64,000 bases of DNA from Hawksworthiomyces lignivorus (taxonomy: Eukaryota; Ascomycota; Sordariomycetes; Ophiostomatales; Ophiostomataceae), in the NCBI GenBank assembly GCA_002917075.1, contig NTMA01000012.1:124001-188000 (forward strand), given 5' to 3'. The notes beneath the pieces were generated by a model. It did no database searches and was not told the DNA's origin. It was given only the letters and a program-made list of their open reading frames with translations. The translations under genes were made by a program, and so were the position numbers. Positions within the stretch are counted from its first letter, which is position 1. Each line of letters opens with the position of its first letter. Of the stretch, positions 1 to 10,506 are shown piece by piece.

Positions 1-1244
1 CCCATTTGGATTTTCTTCCTCTGCAGGGCTTTATCCAAGGATGACAGGCTTGGAAGACAGAGCACTGGCCAGTGACATGCGAGGTTCAGGTTCCTCCTGT
101 CTTCGTTTTCTTGCTTTGCTGGGTCCAAGACATCAAAGCCTAATGCGCCTCCCAATTGCAGCGGGCTTAGAATTTCTATGGATAGAATTGCATTCGTGGC
201 ATTTATAGTGCACCTATCTGAGGCTACTGAACACTGGTTTATATGGTCTCCTTACGAAGGAGCATTGCCGAAACAAGAGCCACCATGCCTTAGCCAACGG
301 GACAGCTTCGTAAGGCAGTGTGCTCGTGCTCAATATTTTGACGTCGTGTTTCGCTACGTCTCGCCCCGAACTCTCTTCAGGACTTCCCAACATCGTTGTG
401 CTTCTGGTGGATACGAGAAGAAATGTGGCAGGCTGAGAAGCCCTTGCGCCACACATTCGGCTAGGGAGTGGTGCATTTTGATGCCTGTCCTCGTGAAGGA
501 AGTTAGCCGACCATCCAAGCAAGGAGAAAGATCAGAGATGGGCTCCGATTTACTATGGATTTTATTCTACGCCGCTCGTTGGGTGTTATTTTAATGATAC
601 GGACGCGGGTGTAAAAGAATGATGTGTATAGTTCTACGCTCGTCTTCTTGGGCATAATCCCCCAAACTGCGTTTACTAGATGACCCCGAGTAACAGCTTA
701 TCGTAGAAGTGACAGGGAATCTTCTCATTTCGTGCTGCTGTAATCCACTCTGTTTAACAGAAGATGCCTTGGTAGGTTAGGTGTCGCAACCTGCTGTTGT
801 ACGCATCTTGTCAAGGAGGAAAGATAGTTTACAGGCCAGTTGTTCTTTTTCCTCTCGATTGCTTTGCAACGTGAAGTCGTGAGATCATTGAGTGTGAAGC
901 AAAGACTTTCTTCATAGTTGAAGTAGGGGGTTTTTAATTGAGAAAGCAACGCTTGCCATCACTGTTAAGAATGTTATAGAATTGATCAAACGGAATGGAC
1001 CTACTAATCTTTCAACAGAGCATGTCGTAAGCTAGTAGAATAAACTGAAGCCGAACACATCTCCATGAGGAGGCAAAGCAAGACTAACTAGTCGCAAATT
1101 TTTTTAGTCTATTAGAATGCCATGGTCAAAGAGTATAAGGAAGTATATGCCATGACCAAAGTTAGTCCAGGAAGCGATGCTCCGTAAATAAGAAAACAGG
1201 CAGAAGAAAGAAAACCCTTTACCCGTGTGCAACCTCTGCGGCTT
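1..1244. other. Left-edge intergenic region, nothing recognised
   Basis: No convincing coding exon or RNA gene is visible. The longest ATG-initiated frame is 138 codons on the plus strand (178-594). It shows no family motif and overlaps a 102-codon frame on the other strand, so I read both as chance. The segment should hold the 3' side of the aldolase-like gene, whose stop codon is at 1245. Confidence 0.5.
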
Positions 1245-2221
1245 CTATACACAGATCACCAGCTGGTCGAAGCCTTTCGCCAAGGCATCCTCGCCGCCGG
1301 CCGCTTCAATCTCGAATTCGACGTCTGGCTGTGCTTCACGGTAGAGCGCATGGGGCTCGCTGGCCATTTTGAAGTTATAAGCAGCCTCCTCATCAGAGAT
1401 GATCTGCTTCTTCAGTTGGCTGTTGCTGCCCCCGCTACCTGCGACCGCCGCCTCTACTTGCAGCTGGATGGCGCACGACCGGTCCAGCAAGCCAAAAAGA
1501 AACCCGGCCTCGTCTACAGTTTGGCCCACCGTCAGCAAGCCGTGGTTGAGGAGGATGGCAGCCTTGTGTGCCGGAGCCAGCACGGCCGCGATGCGCTCTC
1601 CCTCTTCGTCAGCAAAGACGATGCCGCCGTACTGGCCGTAGACGGCATGTGCACCATACAGCGTGCATACGTCTTGCGTGAGCATGTCGAGCGGACGACC
1701 AAATGCGGCCCAAGCTCGGCCAGCCATGGTGTGCGCGTGCGCAACGGCATGTACGTCGTGGGGCCGCGCACGATGTACGGCGCGGTGAATGAGGAATCCC
1801 GCAGCATTGGCGGTACGCTTGTTGGTGGTAGGGTTTCCTCGCCCGGCGACGATACGGCCGGTCTCGATATCGATGAGCAGCATGTCACCGGCTGTCAGCA
1901 TGCCGAAGTGGCGCGACAGTGGGTTCATCCACATACAACCCGGGTACTCGGGGTCGCGCACTGAAATGTGGCCGCTTTGCCCCTCAGTGAAGCCCTGGCG
2001 CGCAAAGAAGCGGAATACGGCAGCCATGTGGATGAGCTGGTGGCGACGCTCTGCCGCAAAGGATGGGAAAGAAGGAATGCCTGGCGGAAGCTGGTCAGAC
2101 TTTTTGTTTGCTCCCCACTTCCTTTCTCTCTCTGTGACCGATCATGTCTAAGCCATAACCTTACCGGGCAGTTCATCGCCATGAGAAATGGCCCGCAGAG
2201 GTGACGCATCTTGGTTTTCAT
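1245..2221 (-). CDS. Class II aldolase/adducin-domain protein
   Basis: This is a class II aldolase/adducin-fold protein, a family of zinc-dependent aldolases and related enzymes. The firm part is minus strand 2090-1245. It holds a GHISVRDP block, an AHAH zinc-ligand motif, the MLTQDVC segment and a later NHG histidine, in the order usual for fungal members, and it ends in a SDEEAAYNFKMASE block. The first in-frame ATG in that exon is at 2027, but homology clearly continues upstream to 2090 (GIPSFPSF, then a conserved ERRHQ stretch) with no ATG before an in-frame stop. I therefore propose a first exon 2221-2165 and a 74-nt phase-0 intron 2164-2091 (GTAAGG donor, GACCAG acceptor), giving about 300 aa. 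The N-terminus is tentative. The substrate cannot be told from sequence; fungal relatives are generally uncharacterised. Confidence 0.8.
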
Positions 2222-3054
2222 GTGCTATGCTCTTGTCTCTAGCATCTGCGACATCAACGATTGCTGAAGGAGCCATTATGGAATATCCCTTTCTTTATTT
2301 CTTTATTGATTCTCCGCTGTGTTTTTTTTTTTTTTTTAGATTAGTTGATAGATAGTTTGGAAGAGAATGGCGATGACGGCGATAGGAACCCAATTCTCTC
2401 CATGTGAACATGTTATATGGATGTTAGCAGGGCCCACCTTGATGCGGGCAACTCCGATTTTCCAGGATATAATCGGCCATAATAGTATAGTGCTAACAGC
2501 CAAACTGCGATGTCGTGAGATGGGTTGCCTTGCTGCAAATAGCAGCTATCATACTGCTTAGCTATCATACATGCTGCTTAGCTATCTTAGCCCTTGACTA
2601 TCATACTGCTTGGCTACCATATTTAGTGCGTGGTGATTGGTGTGGCGTTGCCATTTTACATATACTCACAATCAGCTTATCACGTGCGCGCAAACTCGCT
2701 TATTGGTTCAACACGGTAACGGACATACCCTTAATCCGCCCCTCATTTTCTGCTGGGAGCTTCATCTGGCGGGCGAACTTTTTTTTGTGTCTAGAGGTTT
2801 CGGCGGGGCCAATTTCTCCTTATTTTTGAGGGACACAGGTACGAAACTAGGCAAACGCATTTCGACAGCAACCTATATTTTCTGCTACAGCTTTTAGAAT
2901 CCTCTGTATTATCTTGACGGGTTTGTCGTTTAGTTCTGATCGTACAGATACCTGGTCTGCTCTTGTCTAGTCCAGCTCTTCCCCTATATTCTCTCGAGAC
3001 ACGAGGGGCTGCTCAAGCTTCCTTACGAAGAGAGGCACGCCGCACGAAGCAAAG
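2222..3054. promoter_or_regulatory. Divergent promoter region, aldolase-like gene / CCT3
   Basis: The two genes point away from each other, so this segment should hold both promoters. Visible elements are a T18-like run near 2320, a tandem short repeat at 2545-2613 and a palindromic CACGTG at 2681-2686, 370 nt upstream of the CCT3 start. No protein-coding exon is supported. Confidence 0.5.
2545..2613. repeat. Degenerate tandem repeat, unit about 16-20 nt
   Basis: The unit GCTATCATACTGCTTA occurs at 2545-2560. It recurs with a four-base insertion at 2561-2580, in degenerate form at 2581-2597, and again at 2598-2613. A further partial copy (CTACCATA) follows. The repeat lies in the aldolase-like/CCT3 divergent promoter. 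Confidence 0.75.
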
Positions 3055-5101
3055 ATGCAGGCGCCTGTGCTGGTAATGAGTATGTCCTTTCTGGCCTAAC
3101 TTTTTTTGCTAAGTGAACAACTTGTAAATGGTGGTATTTGGATGCCAACTTGCTAACAAGCTTGTTATGCGCAGACACCCAGAGCGGTGAAAGGCAGACT
3201 GGGCGCAAAGCCCAGCTGTCCAACATCGCTGCAGCCAAGACGTATGGCAAGATCTTTTCTATCCCAGCGCAAGCTCCGATCGATAAGTGCGTCCAAACCG
3301 CGTAGCTAACAGCTGTTCTTAACAGAGTTGCCGATATCATCCGGTCATGTCTTGGACCGAAAGCTATGCTTAAGATGCTCCTCGATCCCATGGGCGGAAT
3401 CGTCCTCACCAACGATGGCCACGCTATCCTGCGAGAGATTGAAGTATCGCATCCAGCAGCTAAAAGCATGATCGAGCTTAGCCGGACGCAAGACGAAGAA
3501 GTTGGCGATGGCACGACAACAGTAATCATTTTGGGTAGGTTGGCTTACAAGGGCAAAGAGTAGAAACAGACAGGTTCCTTTACAAAGAAAGCTAACGCTA
3601 GTTTCTCTACCTGCAGCCGGTGAAATTCTGGCACAAGCGTTACCGCAGCTAGAGCGAAATATCCACCCGGTTGTCATCATCGCTGCCTTTAAGCGGGCTC
3701 TGAAAGACGCACTTCAGATCATCGACGAGATCTCCCTCCCTATCGATGTTAACGACGATAAGGCCATGTACGGCCTGATCAACTCGTCTATCGGCACCAA
3801 GTTCGTCTCGCGGTGGTCGCGCCTCATGTGTGACTTGGCACTGAAGGCTGTCCGCACAGTCGTCTGGGAAACAAACAACGGGCGGCCCGAAGTGGACATC
3901 AAGCGCTATGCCCGTGTTGAAAAGGTGCCTGGTGGCGAGATTGAGGACAGCCGAGTGCTTGATGGTGTGATGTTGAACAAGGACATTACACACCCAAAAA
4001 TGCGGCGGAAGATCGTCAACCCGCGTATCGTGCTGCTGGACTGCCCCTTGGAATACAAAAAGGGCGAGTCGCAGACCAACATCGAAATCACCAAAGAGGA
4101 TGACTGGAACCGCATATTGCAGATCGAGGAAGAGCAGGTGAAGGCAATGTGCGAGGCCGTCCTTGCTGTAAACCCCGACATCGTGATCACGGAGAAGGGT
4201 GTCTCTGGTATGTTTGAAACTTCATTTTACCACCTACGGTCTGCTACTTTCTTTTTGTGACATAACGGCTAACGTTCTTTGTATTACAGATCTGGCACAG
4301 CACTACTTGATGAAGGCCAATGTAACAGCATTGCGCCGTGTCCGCAAGACCGACAACAACAGAATAGCACGCGCTACGGGTGCTACGATTGTGAACCGGG
4401 TGGAAGACATCCAAGAGAGTGACGTGGGCACCAAGTGTGGACTCTTTGAGATCGAGAAGATCGGTGACGAATACTTCACGTTCTTGACGAAGTGCAAGAC
4501 CCCTAAAGCCTGCACAATCCTTCTGCGCGGCCCATCCAAAGATATCCTGAATGAGATCGAGCGCAATCTGCAGGACGCCATGGGCGTAGCGAGGAATGTC
4601 ATGTTCCATCCGCGACTTTCGCCTGGTGGCGGCGCTACGGAGATGGCAGTCTCTGTGCGACTGGGCCAGCTGGCCAAGAACATCGAGGGCGTGCAGCAGT
4701 GGCCGTATAAGGCAGTGGCCGACGCGCTCGAAGTGATCCCGCGGACGCTGATTCAGAATGCTGGACAGAGCCCCGTACGCGTGCTGACAGACCTGCGTGC
4801 GAAGCACGCCGAAGGCAAGAGCTCGTGGGGCATTAACGGCGACAGTGGCACTTTAGTGGACATGAAGGAGTATGGTGTGTGGGAGCCGGAAGCCATCAAG
4901 GTGCAGAGCATGAAGACGGCAATCGAGGTACGTGTTCTAAAGCTGTGTTTGTTTTTTCACCGCTTCCAACTACTTTTCTACTTACATATACACGCAAACT
5001 GACCTCTTAACTAGGCTGCTTGTCTCTTGCTGAGAGTAGACGACATCTGCAGTGCGAAAAAGGCACAGCCAGGTGTGGGAACGGGCGGTGGAGACGAATA
5101 A
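3055..5101 (+). CDS. CCT3: T-complex protein 1 subunit gamma (CCT3)
   Basis: This is the gamma subunit of the cytosolic TRiC/CCT chaperonin, which folds actin, tubulin and other proteins using ATP. Six exons join in frame: 3055-3079, 3175-3241, 3326-3534, 3617-4207, 4290-4927 and 5015-5101. They give 538 aa, the normal family length. The N-terminus [18 protein letters not shown] is the usual fungal CCT3 start. Group II chaperonin signatures are present: [10 protein letters not shown] (about residues 40-49), GGIVLTNDG (54-62) and the ATP-binding GDGTTT (91-96). The C-terminal part has the LSPGGGATE block and an [10 protein letters not shown] ending. The tail is short and Gly/Glu-rich. All introns are short, with canonical GT-AG ends. 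The gene is convergent with the PRKRIP1-like gene downstream. I see nothing broken, and the identification is secure. Confidence 0.97.
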
Positions 5102-5555
5102 TCGAGAAGAAAATAAGATCTTGTCCAAGTTAGTTGGTTTTATATAATGCGAGATTGTAAGAAGAAAAAGAAAGGAGGCAATCTCAGGCGTCCAAAAAGG
5201 AAAGCAAACACGGTACATCAAGGGCGCCGGATCGTAAAAAAACAGCTGTATGTATGTATGTATGTATGGGAGTGTATGATTTGGAAGGTCGCGGCGGTAG
5301 AAACATCATACCCTTGCTCGATGGTTGCATTAGAGCCCTAGCATATGAAGGTTTGAAGTCTCTGCAATCTTCCGGGTCCTCTCCTATCCTCCTAAAATAG
5401 CACAATAGACTCGAAAACCAGGCTGAGCATGATGACAACAGCTGTGTTGAATCTACAGTGCTGGGGTAAGCTTATTCTCAATCGAGAATCTGCGCCCAAC
5501 GCGCCTCCTGGAGCTCGGGAATGCTTGCTGCATCCGGTTTAATGGTTCCCATGCT
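5102..5555. other. Convergent 3' region, CCT3 / PRKRIP1-like
   Basis: This is the shared 3' flank of two converging genes. It holds a TGTA microsatellite (5247-5268) and otherwise only AT-rich, UTR-like sequence. Confidence 0.5.
5247..5268. repeat. TGTA tetranucleotide microsatellite
   Basis: More than five tandem copies of TGTA lie about 145 nt downstream of the CCT3 stop codon, so probably in its 3' UTR or just beyond. Similar TATGTA/TACATA stretches recur in other intergenic parts of the window (16.39, 27.65, 38.82 and 46.93 kb). Confidence 0.85.
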
Positions 5556-6245
5556 TCAGTCGTCGTCGTCCTGAATTAAAAGGCCAGGTCCATCTGCTAT
5601 TGGAATTGGTTCTGCAGCGGTGGCCGTCGTCCCGTTTGACCCCTTGGTTGTGCTCGATTTTACTGCTGCTGTCTTGTCGCCATCTGCGGTTGCTTTCCCA
5701 TCATCATTCGCGCCCTCGTTGTCCTTTTCTTCTACCGTTAGGTTTGGAGAAGGAGAAGTCGTCTTCACACTTGGCATATTCCCTCCCCGTCCCCTTCCAG
5801 ATTTCTTTTCTTTGGCCTTCCGTGCCTTCGCCTTCTCTCGTTTTTCCCGGTTGCGCTTCGTCTTCTCGTCGTCACGCAGCTCACGCTCTCGCTTCGCCTC
5901 GGCAAACTCAACCGCCTCGCGGTCGACTCGGGCCTCTTCGTCCAGCTGCCGTAGTCGCGCATACTCCCGGCGCCGGCTGGCTTTGTACACGTGAAATTCG
6001 CCGCTGCCGGCGCCAGAGCTGGAACCTTGGACATTTGAGACGATTTCTGGAGGCGCAGCGACGCGGCTGCGGTGGTTTAGTGCGCCAGACGGCGGAGGAA
6101 TGCGAATCTCCTGGTCCGGCTTGGAAAAGAGGGCCTCGACGGTGGCAGCCTGCGCCGACACAGGCGTCAGGGCGCGCTTTTTGATGGGCCGTTTGGAGCG
6201 GCGGTCCGCGGAGGTGGGAATGGATTCGGGGCCTTCGCCGGACAT
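5556..6245 (-). CDS. PRKRIP1-like (DUF1168) splicing-associated protein
   Basis: This single-exon protein has 229 aa, starting at ATG 6245 (MSGEGPESIP) and ending in a run of aspartates. The diagnostic part is residues about 84-148: FHVYKASRRREYARL followed by a long, highly charged helix rich in Arg, Glu and Lys. This is the conserved core of the DUF1168/PRKRIP1 family. PRKRIP1 is a double-stranded-RNA-binding nuclear protein seen as a long helix in the human post-branching spliceosome, and the fungal role is inferred from that. The flanks are low-complexity. The N-terminal part carries basic patches (RRSKRPIKKR) that would suit nuclear import, and the C-terminal part is Thr/Ala/Lys-rich and probably disordered. 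The gene diverges from the phosphatase gene to its right across a 1.46-kb intergenic region. Confidence 0.85.
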   Translation of the reverse strand: MSGEGPESIPTSADRRSKRPIKKRALTPVSAQAATVEALFSKPDQEIRIPPPSGALNHRSRVAAPPEIVSNVQGSSSGAGSGEFHVYKASRRREYARLRQLDEEARVDREAVEFAEAKRERELRDDEKTKRNREKREKAKARKAKEKKSGRGRGGNMPSVKTTSPSPNLTVEEKDNEGANDDGKATADGDKTAAVKSSTTKGSNGTTATAAEPIPIADGPGLLIQDDDD

Positions 6246-7708
6246 GATTGTAAAAGAAAGTCGTCTAGGAAAGGGCTTCTCCTAGGAAGAGAGGGATGCA
6301 CGCGACTAGAAGCAGAACAAAAATAGTATATACGCGCGCAAATTGGTACAGTGGGAAGCAAATGTGGAAGCAATATCGACCAGTGACTGGCGCCAGTACT
6401 CGTAGTGTCTGAAGAATGAGGCGAAACCAAAAAATTCGCGTTCGCGATTCTGTTGTGCATGCGCTCCAGGCTGCCGCCAGCCTAGCTAGATTAAGCTGCA
6501 TATCCAGAAAAGCGCAGCCCAGAATTTGCCTCCCCACCCAGGAGCCACAAGGCGGCATTTCTCCCTTTGTCTTCGTCTGTGCCATCTGTGCCAATGCCAC
6601 TCGCTGGTGCCAAAAATCTTACCGCTTGCCCTTCTCTGTAGCCTGTACCTGAAATACGATGCCTGTTTCGACCCGAACCCATCTCCCCTTCAGCAAACAC
6701 AGCAGCCTCAACAGTCCAACCAGCCGCCGATCTATTATTACCTTTAATAACGCCATGCTTCAGCTTTGCCGCCCACACACTTGGCTTCTTTCTTGTGATT
6801 GAACGCTGCTGCTGGGGCCTCTACCAATTGGTTTGGCTTTTCCATTTGCGTGCTTTTTGATTGGTACCATGACAAGCAATTTGTTTCCACTTTCTACCAA
6901 AACCCAACGACACATCCGCCAAAGAAAAAAGTAAAAAGTCAACAAATACGCAAACTCATACTCCACCACGAATCCAGGCGGCTCGCTCAAAATACCTCGC
7001 ATCTATTCTTCACTTGTTCTCCATATCTGCATCATTGGCTCTCATAATAATAATAATAAAATTCTAAACCGGCAGGGTCTTTGTCTATTACGTCCATTTG
7101 ACTTGTCCGCCCGTCTTTTATTTGTTTTGCTGAGACTAGCCTTAGTCTTCTGCTCTAGCTGTGACCCTTCTCTTCTCTCAATTCCGTCTGTGAGTCCGGG
7201 AATTCTCCTTAGTCTCTTCCGCTTCTTTTCGTGTCACTCCCTCTGATGTCTCCCCATCCATCGGCTAACAGTGGATCGAGGCCTAAACAAGTTGGTCAAG
7301 AGGAACCAGTTCACTATAAACTTTCCTGCAGTAGTGCCCTTCCCCCTCCAACAAAAAAACACAAAGTTGCCCCCCTCACTACCGCAGACAGGTCAGACAG
7401 CCTTCTTGGTTTTGCCTTCGTCCGACATCGTACATATGCTTTTTGTTCCCTTTCTCCGCTTCTCTCTCTCTGTCGACATATGTTTAACTCTCTTTGTGCA
7501 TCCTTTCCTCTAACTGTTACGATATTCCTCCAGAGCTCTACTTTGTGTATCGTTTTCTTTCTCCATCTACTCTAGCGAATCTATCGTTTCTCTCACAGAT
7601 CCTCTCTTTCCATTCTTCTTTCTACTCGCATTTACCCTCACCTGTGCTGAAGACTATCTACGCCTACCATTGCCCATTCTCCCACTCTCATAGTGACACA
7701 CACTAAAC
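6246..7708. promoter_or_regulatory. Divergent promoter and pyrimidine-rich leader
   Basis: This segment separates the PRKRIP1-like gene (-) from the phosphatase gene (+). The right half (about 7080-7708) is strongly C/T-rich on the plus strand, with many TCTCT runs, as is usual just upstream of and within the leaders of filamentous-fungal genes. Frames read through it (for example 7231-7575) encode only Ser/Phe/Leu-rich low complexity and are not credible genes. Confidence 0.5.
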
Positions 7709-9922
7709 ATGGGAAGGCCGAGACTCATTATTATCATCAGGCATGGCCAATCCGAGGGCAATAGTAAGTCATTTCTTTAGTACCACTATACAGGCGTAAT
7801 TTTTTTTTTTTTTTTGGGGGGGGCCGTAGCCATCTAACCTTCTACTCTCTCTTCCTCTAAACCAGAAAACCGCGACATCCACCAGACCGTCCCGGACCAC
7901 CGAGTCAAGTTGACCAATGAAGGTTGGCAGCAGGCATACGATGCCGGACGCCGGCTGCGGGCCATGTTACGCGCAGATGACACCGTCCAGTTCTTCACAT
8001 CCCCCTACCGGCGCACTCGTGAGACCACGGAAGGCATCTTGCAGACGCTGACCTCGGACAATCCTGAGCCGTCGCCCTTTAAGCGGAACAACATCAAGGT
8101 TTACGAAGAGCCACGCCTCCGCGAGCAAGATTTTGGCAACTTTCAGCCCTGCAGTGCAGAGATGGAGCGCATGTGGCAAGAGCGAGCCGACTACGGCCAT
8201 TTCTTTTACCGCATTCCAAACGGCGAGAGTGCTGCGGACGCCTACGACCGTGTTTCCGGCTTCAACGAGAGCTTATGGCGCCAGTTTGGCGAAGACGATT
8301 TTCCCAGTGTGTGTGTCTTAGGTAAGATGATCGCCAGAGTCCTTCGGAATGCGAGAGTCCTTGGCTACGATAGAAATATTCCTTTTTTTTTTTTCTCGCT
8401 AACTGATCATGTAGTCACCCATGGTCTCATGTCCCGTGTCTTTCTGATGAAGTGGTATCACTTCAGCGTCGAGTACTTTGAGGACCTACGCAATGTCAAC
8501 CATTGTGAGTTTCTCATTATGCGGAAGCAGGCCGACGGCGGCAAGTACAAGCTGGAGAGCAAACTACGCACGTGGTCAGAGTTGCGGCGGGAACGAGCAG
8601 CTCTATTGAAACAAAAAGAAGAAGAAGCTGCGCGCGCTGCGGCTCCCTCTTCTGCTACCTCGACCTCTGCTACCCACAATATTGTTAGTGCGGGCGGTAG
8701 CAGTGCCAAGGAAAAGGACAAGGACAGCGTTAAGCTAGAGAAGGCCGCCTCTGCCACAGCGTCCCCGTCGGCGTCTTCTACCTCTATCGTGCCACAGAGG
8801 CGGTGGGGGGGCTGCCCTGATGGCTGCAACCACGACAAGAGCTTCAAGATCCGCCCTGGTTTCGCTGACCTCATCAAACGGGACGGGACGAATGTTTACA
8901 ACAACGACAGCGGTAGTAGCCGCACAAAATCACCGTCCTCGCCTACAGCCGGACACAGCCACAATCACGGCAAATCCAGCACTGCCGCCTCTCCGGTGGC
9001 TCGCCGGCCCGCTGCTGCGCGACGCTTTCAGTCAGTCGGCTACAGCGACGACGAAGACGGTGGAGATGAGATTGACGACGAGAATGGAACTCCATCACCT
9101 GCGTCTGTGGACGCGAGAAATGAAGGAGGCAAGAACAGCAGCAAGAATGGCAACAGTGGCAGTGGAAATGGTGGCAGCGGCGGTGGGGGCGGAGGAGGGC
9201 TAGTGCCTCCTCAAATTGACGTTATCCGCGCCCGGGAAGAGATCGTCTCATCACCGGATGCCACACCGTCCTTTATCACGCCCGAGGACCGGCAGCGGGC
9301 CATGTCTCCGAATGCTTCCCCCCCACCACCGCCAAAGCCGTTTTTACATATTGGTCGAGACTTTGGAGGCACGTACAGCGGGCATACGAGCGACGCCGAC
9401 TCCTCCGAAGACGACCGCGTACGGCGACGCATGGCCCGGCTTAAGATGAGCATCGGCACTAGTGGGGGTGGTGGAGGCGGCAATAACGAGTCGAACGACC
9501 ACAGCCATAGCCACATCCACACGCATGGCCAGAGTGGTCATAGCAGCCATAGCGGCCACCGCCAGCTATATGGGACGCTCAACGCTACTATTTTTGTAGA
9601 CAGCGAGACCGAGCTTATTGTAACAGATGCAACAGACGCCGACACAGAACAAGCAGAGGCAAAGGGAGGCAGTGCCAGCAGTACCAGTCCGGTTGTCCCG
9701 CCTATGAGCAACATCCGCCGGAAACGGACGAAGAATATGGCTAACCGGCTTGGCGATGTTCCACACTGCAGCGATTGCGAACACGATGATGTCGACGCTA
9801 ACGCCGTTGACATGGATGACGAGCTTTTGCATGCTAGCGCCGTGGACGATGAGACAGACGTAGACCCCGACTTAGCCGAAGCTGAGAAGGAGGACCGTAG
9901 CATCCGGGGCAGTGTCTATTGA
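7709..9922 (+). CDS. Histidine phosphatase (phosphoglycerate-mutase-like), Det1-type
   Basis: Exons 7709-7763, 7866-8321 and 8415-9922 give 672 aa. The first exon supplies the catalytic phosphohistidine motif RHGQSEGN (residues 11-18). Next come the SPYRRTRET substrate-site motif and the second catalytic histidine in VTHGLMSRVFLMKW (about residue 173). This is a branch-2-like histidine phosphatase of the type represented by yeast Det1; the true substrate is unknown. After about residue 260 the protein becomes a long, probably disordered tail. It holds Ser/Ala, Gly (GGGGGGG), Asp/Glu and His-rich (HSHSHIHTHG) segments, roughly twice the length of the catalytic domain. Intron 1 contains a T16-G8 homopolymer. 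Intron 2 (8322-8414) is 93 nt with no in-frame stop, so a retained form would also be translatable. The domain call is secure and the physiological role is not. Confidence 0.9.
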
Positions 9923-10506
9923 TGGCTTGGTTGTCCTAATATTTGAGCTTCCGCCCACTCTTATGTTAATGTTTTGTTGTCTCTCTTTGTAGAGATACTC
10001 ATTCTTTTTTTTTCTGGTTTGCTCGTTTCATTTGTTGATGATACCAAGCATATTCTATTAGAGTTTCTATTAGATTAGCATCTGAGCGGATTTTAGATTG
10101 TAATCATAGCTGACAACTTTCATCTGACGGAAGCTAGATTAGCAGGCCCTCTATTTGTTTTTGTTTTGTTTGCATATATTTCATTTTTGTTTGGCAATTC
10201 AACGAAGTTAAAAATCAGAAGTCTTTTGAATTGTAATTCGCTCCATCACTGCATGTGAAAGGAATATTAAGGCCTCGATCCACCAGTACATGCGTCACAC
10301 CCAGGTAGCTCAACCAATCGATAGGGGCGGATAAGAGCAATAGATCCTTACCTCAGCTTTTTTTTGGTACTTCGACACAGAGATGCTCCGAAACAAACAA
10401 TTGAAGAAAAAAAAATAACAGCGAGCACGAAAAAGCAAAATGAGCACGCGGTAAGAGGTGCTGGTAAAGATAATCTTGCATCTTTTATCAGAGGAGTAAA
10501 AGGAAA
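9923..10506. other. Intergenic region, phosphatase 3' side / Hit1-like promoter
   Basis: Both genes are on the plus strand, so this holds the terminator of one and the promoter of the next. It is AT-rich, with T-runs after the stop codon. No coding exon is seen. Confidence 0.45.

Noticed and set aside
1227..1964. 245-codon plus-strand ORF over the aldolase-like gene
   Set aside because: It has no family features and lies exactly opposite the conserved class II aldolase frame; it is an antisense shadow.
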